Shown piece by piece: positions 60,490-64,000 of a stretch of DNA of 64,000 nucleotides. The stretch is from Pseudomonadota bacterium (GTDB lineage: Bacteria > Pseudomonadota > Gammaproteobacteria > Burkholderiales > Rhodocyclaceae): NCBI GenBank assembly GCA_018261905.1, contig JAGTRU010000011.1, positions 43,774 to 107,773 of the forward strand. Direction: 5' to 3'. The position numbers were made by a program, and so were the translations under genes. The notes below the pieces were generated by a model, which worked only from the letters and a program-made list of their open reading frames with translations, was not told the DNA's origin and did no database searches. The stretch's first letter is position 1. Each line of letters opens with the position of its first letter.

Positions 60490-61237
60490 GCCTGGTCAAA
60501 TGGGCCGACAAGGCGGCGTGGTCGGAAATCGCCGACCACGGCGGCGCGTAATGCAACTCGGTGCGCTGGACGTCGAAGCCGCGGACATAGATGCGGTCAA
60601 GCCGGAACATCGGCAGGGCGGCTGGAAAACTGCGTGCCGGCCGGCCGTCGTGGGGCGTGAACGCTTCGCTCAGGCCGAGGCGCAGGGCCAGGTGGCGGGC
60701 GGCGCGGTTGCTCCAGTCGTTGAAGTCGCCGGCGATGATCAGCGGGGCGGCCGGTTCGGCCGATTGCTCAAGATAGTCGGCCAGCGCCGCCATCTGCTTG
60801 CGGCGGGAATAGCCGAACAGCGACAGGTGCACGCAGACGCAATGGACGGCCGGGCCGTGCGGCAAGTCGATGCGGCAATGCAACAGGCCGCGTTTCTCGA
60901 ATTGCAGGTGGGTGACGTCCTGGTTGTGCGAGTTCAGGATGGGAAAACGCGACAGGATGGCGTTGCCGTGATGGCCGTGGTCGTAAATCATGTTGCGGCC
61001 GTAGGCGGTGGCCGGCCAGATATCTTCGGCCAGGAACTCGTACTGCGGTTCATCCGGCCAGTCGTCGATTTTTTCGACATGACCGAGATGCAGGCCCTGC
61101 ACTTCCTGCAAAAAAACGATATCCGGATTCAGATGGCGCAGTCGCTCACGCAGCTCATGCACCATCATCCGCCGGTTGAATTGCGAGAAGCCCTTGTGGA
61201 TGTTGAAGGTCGTGACATGCAGGACGGGCTTCGGCAT
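60479..61237 (-). CDS. Endonuclease/exonuclease/phosphatase family protein (YbhP-like)
   Basis: The 252-residue EEP-fold hydrolase has TFNIHKGF, FLQEVQ, GNAILSRFP, IIAGDFNDW and ISDHAALSA, the conserved Asn, Glu, Asp and His residues of metal-dependent phosphoesterases. Its position directly before clsB with an 11-base overlap matches E. coli YbhP, whose substrate is not established; a lipid phosphodiester is a reasonable inference. It starts 3 bases after the nadA stop, so nadA, this gene and clsB may be one transcript. Confidence 0.9.
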   Translation of the reverse strand: MPKPVLHVTTFNIHKGFSQFNRRMMVHELRERLRHLNPDIVFLQEVQGLHLGHVEKIDDWPDEPQYEFLAEDIWPATAYGRNMIYDHGHHGNAILSRFPILNSHNQDVTHLQFEKRGLLHCRIDLPHGPAVHCVCVHLSLFGYSRRKQMAALADYLEQSAEPAAPLIIAGDFNDWSNRAARHLALRLGLSEAFTPHDGRPARSFPAALPMFRLDRIYVRGFDVQRTELHYAPPWSAISDHAALSAHLTRHGN

Positions 61238-61240
61238 GGC

Positions 61241-62338
61241 TCAGGAAATCGCCAGCATGCGGTCGAGTGCCAGCTTGGCGAGCACCGCCTCGTGTTCCGG
61301 CACGCTGATCTGGTTGACCATCTTGCCATCGACCAGATTTTCCAGCGTCCAGGCCAGGTGCTGCGGGTCGATGCGCTGCATCGTTGAGCACATGCAGATG
61401 GTGGTCGCCATGAATTGCACGATCTTGTTTTGCGGCAGGACTTCCCTGGCCAGGCGGTCGACCAAGTTGAGTTCGGTGCCGACCAGCCAGCGCGTACCGG
61501 CCGGCGCTTCCTTGATGGTCTTGACGATGTGCTCGGTCGAACCAACGTAGTCGGAGGCGGCGCACACTTCGAAATTGCATTCCGGGTGGGCGATCACCTT
61601 GCCCTCGGGATACTTGGCGCGGAAGGCATCGATGTGCGACTTCTGGAACATCTGGTGCACCGAGCAATGGCCCTTCCACAGCAGGATCTTGGCTTTCTTG
61701 ATCTGCGCCGGGGTGAGGCCGCCGAGTTCGAGATCCGGGTCCCAGACGACCATTTCGTCCATCGGGATGCCCATGTTGTGGCCGGTCCACCGGCCGAGAT
61801 GCTGGTCGGGGAAGAACAGCACCTTGGGGCGGCGTTCGAAGGCCCATTTGGCGATGGTGCCGGCGTTCGACGAGGTGCACACGATGCCGCCGTGCTCGCC
61901 GCAGAAGGCTTTCAGGTCGGCCGCTGAGTTGATGTAGGTGACCGGCGTGACCTGCTCTTCGGCATTCAGGACTGAATTGAGCTCGCGCCAGCAGCGCTCG
62001 ACCTTGGCCAGGTTGGCCATGTCGGCCATCGAACAGCCGGCCGCCAGGTCGGGCAGGATGGCCTTCTGGTGCGGCGCGGTCATGATGTCGGCGACTTCGG
62101 CCATGAAATGCACGCCGCAGAAAATGACATACTCGGAATCGGTCTGCGAAGCGAGGCGTGACAGTTTCAGCGAATCGCCGGTCAGGTCGGCGTGCTGATA
62201 AATGTCGGCGCGCTGGTAGTGGTGGCAGAGGATGACCGCCTTCTTGCCGAGCTTGGCGCGGGCGACACGGATGCGCTCCTGGCAGGCGGCGTCGGAGAGA
62301 TTGTTGAAGGGGTCGAAGGAAATGGTGGCAGTCTGCAT
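61241..62338 (-). CDS. nadA: Quinolinate synthase A
   Basis: The 365-residue [4Fe-4S] enzyme condenses iminoaspartate with dihydroxyacetone phosphate to quinolinate in NAD synthesis. It has the triplicated domain pattern HHYQRADIYQHADLTGDSL, FCGVHFMAEVAD, HPECNFEVCAASD and ICMCSTMQRIDPQHL, with cluster cysteines in FCGV, PECNFEV and CMCS. The length is normal for the long-form NadA of proteobacteria. Together with pncC (4169-4669) the window encodes both de novo and recycling steps of NAD metabolism, though far apart. The ATG is 62338. Confidence 0.95.
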   Translation of the reverse strand: MQTATISFDPFNNLSDAACQERIRVARAKLGKKAVILCHHYQRADIYQHADLTGDSLKLSRLASQTDSEYVIFCGVHFMAEVADIMTAPHQKAILPDLAAGCSMADMANLAKVERCWRELNSVLNAEEQVTPVTYINSAADLKAFCGEHGGIVCTSSNAGTIAKWAFERRPKVLFFPDQHLGRWTGHNMGIPMDEMVVWDPDLELGGLTPAQIKKAKILLWKGHCSVHQMFQKSHIDAFRAKYPEGKVIAHPECNFEVCAASDYVGSTEHIVKTIKEAPAGTRWLVGTELNLVDRLAREVLPQNKIVQFMATTICMCSTMQRIDPQHLAWTLENLVDGKMVNQISVPEHEAVLAKLALDRMLAIS

Positions 62339-62382
62339 GCTGTTCTCTGTGAAGTCGGACTCTCTGGTCCGGTGTATCTAAT

Positions 62383-62835
62383 TTATCCCTGGTGCCAGGG
62401 CAGGCCGGCATGACGCCAGCCGCCGACGGTGTTGCGATGGCCGTTGGCATCCTTGTCGCCTTCAAAGCCCTCGAGGATGTTGTAGCAATCGCCGTAGCCG
62501 GCCTCGGTCGCCGCCCGGGCCGCGCCGTCGGAGCGGGCGCCGCTGCGGCAGAGGAACATGACCAGGGCTTGCCGATCGACCTGGCGTTGCAGTTCGGCGA
62601 GGAAATTCGGGTTGCGGGCGCCGCCCGGGTATTGATTCCATTCGATCTCGACGGCGTTGGGCACCCGGCCGACCCAGTCCCATTCGGCGCGGCTGCGGAC
62701 ATCGACGAGTTTGGCGCCGGGGGCGAGTGACCACAGGGCGTTGGCTTCCTGCGGCGTCAGGGCGCCCTTGTATGGTAGTCCCAGGGTCTGGGCGCGTTGG
62801 TAGGCCAGGTTGATGATCTCGGTTAGCTTGCCCAT
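62383..62835 (-). CDS. Rhodanese-domain sulfurtransferase-like protein
   Basis: The 150-residue single-domain rhodanese has LVDVRSRAEWDWVG and the active-site loop FLCRSGARSD, with catalytic Cys96. The six-residue loop after the cysteine (CRSGAR) is the size seen in sulfurtransferases. It is soluble, with no signal peptide. AAGG about 13 bases upstream of ATG 62835 is a weak ribosome site. It precedes nadA on the same strand with 44 bases between; whether it supplies sulfur to the NadA cluster is only speculation. Confidence 0.9.
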   Translation of the reverse strand: MGKLTEIINLAYQRAQTLGLPYKGALTPQEANALWSLAPGAKLVDVRSRAEWDWVGRVPNAVEIEWNQYPGGARNPNFLAELQRQVDRQALVMFLCRSGARSDGAARAATEAGYGDCYNILEGFEGDKDANGHRNTVGGWRHAGLPWHQG

Positions 62836-62963
62836 GATAGTGCTGCCTTGGTAGTTGGTGCTGACAGTATAAAGGTAGACGTCACGCCATCGGCAGGTGT
62901 CGGGGCCGGCAATGCGTGTCGGGCGGCGACGGATTTGCGGTGGGCCGTTTCCTTAATCCGGGC

Positions 62964-63011
62964 TGCACTACTTTGGTGCAATTATTTCGGGTTTGGCACG
63001 ATATTGGTGCG
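62964..63011 (+). promoter_or_regulatory. Two NtrC-type enhancer sites upstream of glnA
   Basis: Site 1, TGCACTACTTTGGTGCA (62964-62980), matches the NtrC palindrome TGCACCA-N3-TGGTGCA at all but one arm position. Site 2, GGCACGATATTGGTGCG (62995-63011), keeps the GCAC-N6-GGTGC core. Their centres are 31 bases apart, about three helical turns, and 85-130 bases upstream of the sigma-54 promoter, the arrangement known at glnA. Confidence 0.8.
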
Positions 63012-63074
63012 ACAAATCTTTGCTTAATCCTCGCATCTCCTTGTGGCAAAATAGAAAGCTTAGCCGCTGATCTT

Positions 63075-63090
63075 TGGCACAATTTCTGCT
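63075..63090 (+). promoter_or_regulatory. Sigma-54 (-24/-12) promoter of glnA
   Basis: TGGCACAATTTCTGCT has GG and GC exactly 10 bases apart and matches the consensus TGGCACG-N4-TTGCT except for two positions. Transcription would begin near 63101, about 64 bases before the start codon. Confidence 0.8.
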
Positions 63091-63164
63091 AAATTCCTCG
63101 CGTTCCGATTTTTTGATTGTCGCCGGATCGTCCGGCAACTTGTTTAGTTAGGAGACTGACGCAT

Positions 63165-64000
63165 ATGGCAACCCCGCAAGACGTGATCAAGCTGATCAAG
63201 GAAAACGACGCTAAGTTCGTCGATTTCCGTTTCACCGACACCCGTGGCAAGGAACAGCACGTCACCGTGCCGGTCTCCGCTTTTGACGAAGACAAGTTCG
63301 AAAACGGTCACGCTTTCGACGGCTCATCCATCGCTGGCTGGAAGGGTATCCAGGCTTCCGACATGCAACTGATGCCGGATCCCGCCACCGCCTACATCGA
63401 CCCGTTCTTTGACGAAACCACCGTCGTCCTCACCTGTGACGTCGTCGACCCGGCCGACGGCCGTGGCTATGACCGCGATCCGCGCTCCATCGCCAAGCGT
63501 GCTGAAGCCTACCTGAAGTCCACCGGCATCGGCGACACCGCCTACTTCGGTCCGGAACCCGAATTCTTCATCTTCGACGGCGTTGAGTGGAATGTCGACA
63601 TGTCGGGCTGCAACCTGAAGATCCATTCTGCCGAGGCAGCCTGGGGCTCGGGCGAAAAGAACGACGACAACGGTTCCTCCGGCCATCGTCCGACGGTTAA
63701 GGGCGGCTACTTCCCGGTTCCCCCGGTCGACAGCCTGCACGACATCCGTTCCGCCATGGTCCTGGCCCTCGAAGCCCTGGGCGTGCCGGTTGAAGTTCAT
63801 CACCACGAAGTCGCCACGGCCGGTCAGTGCGAAATCGGTACCGTGTTCTCCACCCTGGTCAAGCGTGCCGACTGGACGCAAATCCTCAAGTACGTGGTGC
63901 ACAACGTTGCCCACCAGTACGGCAAGACCGCCACCTTCATGCCGAAGCCGATCGTTGGTGACAACGGTTCGGGCATGCACGTGCACCAGTCGATCTGGAA
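63165..64000 (+). CDS. glnA: Glutamine synthetase type I, N-terminal part (cut by window edge)
   Basis: The first 278 residues of GSI are present and the frame is open to the end. Signatures are [12 protein letters not shown] (the GSS loop), [12 protein letters not shown] (metal-site Glu), [16 protein letters not shown] and the start of [16 protein letters not shown]. The enzyme makes glutamine from glutamate, ammonia and ATP and is controlled by adenylylation at a C-terminal Tyr outside the window. The start follows AGGAG (63150-63154). Upstream two NtrC-like sites and a sigma-54 promoter predict induction under nitrogen limitation. Confidence 0.97.
   Translation, partial: MATPQDVIKLIKENDAKFVDFRFTDTRGKEQHVTVPVSAFDEDKFENGHAFDGSSIAGWKGIQASDMQLMPDPATAYIDPFFDETTVVLTCDVVDPADGRGYDRDPRSIAKRAEAYLKSTGIGDTAYFGPEPEFFIFDGVEWNVDMSGCNLKIHSAEAAWGSGEKNDDNGSSGHRPTVKGGYFPVPPVDSLHDIRSAMVLALEALGVPVEVHHHEVATAGQCEIGTVFSTLVKRADWTQILKYVVHNVAHQYGKTATFMPKPIVGDNGSGMHVHQSIW

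Larger units (their letters stand above)
62836..63164. other. Regulatory region between the rhodanese gene and glnA
   Basis: No gene is present. The region carries two NtrC-like sites (62964-63011) and a sigma-54 promoter (63075-63090) for glnA. The last 70 bases form a leader with AGGAG about 10 bases before the glnA start codon. Confidence 0.7.

Noticed and set aside
1..64000. CRISPR arrays, rRNA, tRNA genes, prophage modules and intact insertion sequences.
   Set aside because: No regularly spaced repeats, no cloverleaf-forming segments, and only one degraded transposase fragment were found.

Overview
The window is a chromosomal stretch of a GC-rich Gram-negative bacterium. It is most probably a betaproteobacterium of the Rhodocyclales (Dechloromonas/Azonexus-like). 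This is inferred from gene order (kinase-phosphatase-rph-rdgB-hemW facing yicC, then gmk-rpoZ-spoT), from protein character, and from a CIRCE element in front of rpoH. No rRNA, tRNA, CRISPR array or intact insertion sequence was seen.

Layout. 1-11.8 kb: the 3' end of rep, a membrane-anchored cytochrome c5, a YqjM-type ene-reductase, rhlE, pncC, a SNF2/SWIM helicase coupled to ubiB, a diguanylate cyclase and a uracil-DNA-glycosylase-fold protein. 11.8-20.1 kb: a forward run argS, SPOR protein, dsbA, SDR, thiS, thiG, trmB, diheme cytochrome, rdgC, ychJ-like, yidB-like. 20.3-28.7 kb: a nine-gene leftward operon (glutathione peroxidase, FAD oxidoreductase, DUF1365, cfa-type methyltransferase, chalcone-isomerase-like, MFS, DUF3833 lipoprotein, SDR, NTF2-like), divergent from a MerR/B12-binding regulator of CarH/LitR type. 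28.9-42.1 kb: hemW, rdgB, rph, a PP2C phosphatase and Ser/Thr kinase leftward; yicC, a hybrid histidine kinase, gmk, rpoZ, spoT, dadA and tatD rightward. 42.5-51.4 kb: rpoH, then a 2210-residue DUF4011/helicase/nuclease/DUF3320 protein next to a broken IS256-type transposase, which looks like an acquired segment. 51.8-64 kb: a small membrane protein, a GGDEF-EAL protein, an orphan HicB-like protein, an MFS transporter, an FMN reductase, a 2H phosphoesterase, gluQ, clsB with its EEP partner, nadA, a rhodanese and the start of glnA.

How things work together. The most coherent system is the 20.3-28.7 kb locus. The regulator keeps the tryptophan, Glu-His and axial-histidine positions of cobalamin photoreceptors. 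The 107-bp divergent control region carries back-to-back promoters, each with an 11-bp-phased repeat cluster over its -35 element. Light- or B12-controlled membrane lipid modification and peroxide defence is the inferred role. The second highlight is the giant helicase-nuclease, a candidate anti-phage protein related to Hhe-type architectures, standing alone beside transposon debris. Smaller signals include a three-copy family of palindromic intergenic repeats, two interlocked inverted repeats between thiS and thiG, a perfect 18-bp hairpin in front of a small membrane-protein gene, CIRCE at rpoH, and two NtrC-like sites plus a sigma-54 promoter at glnA.
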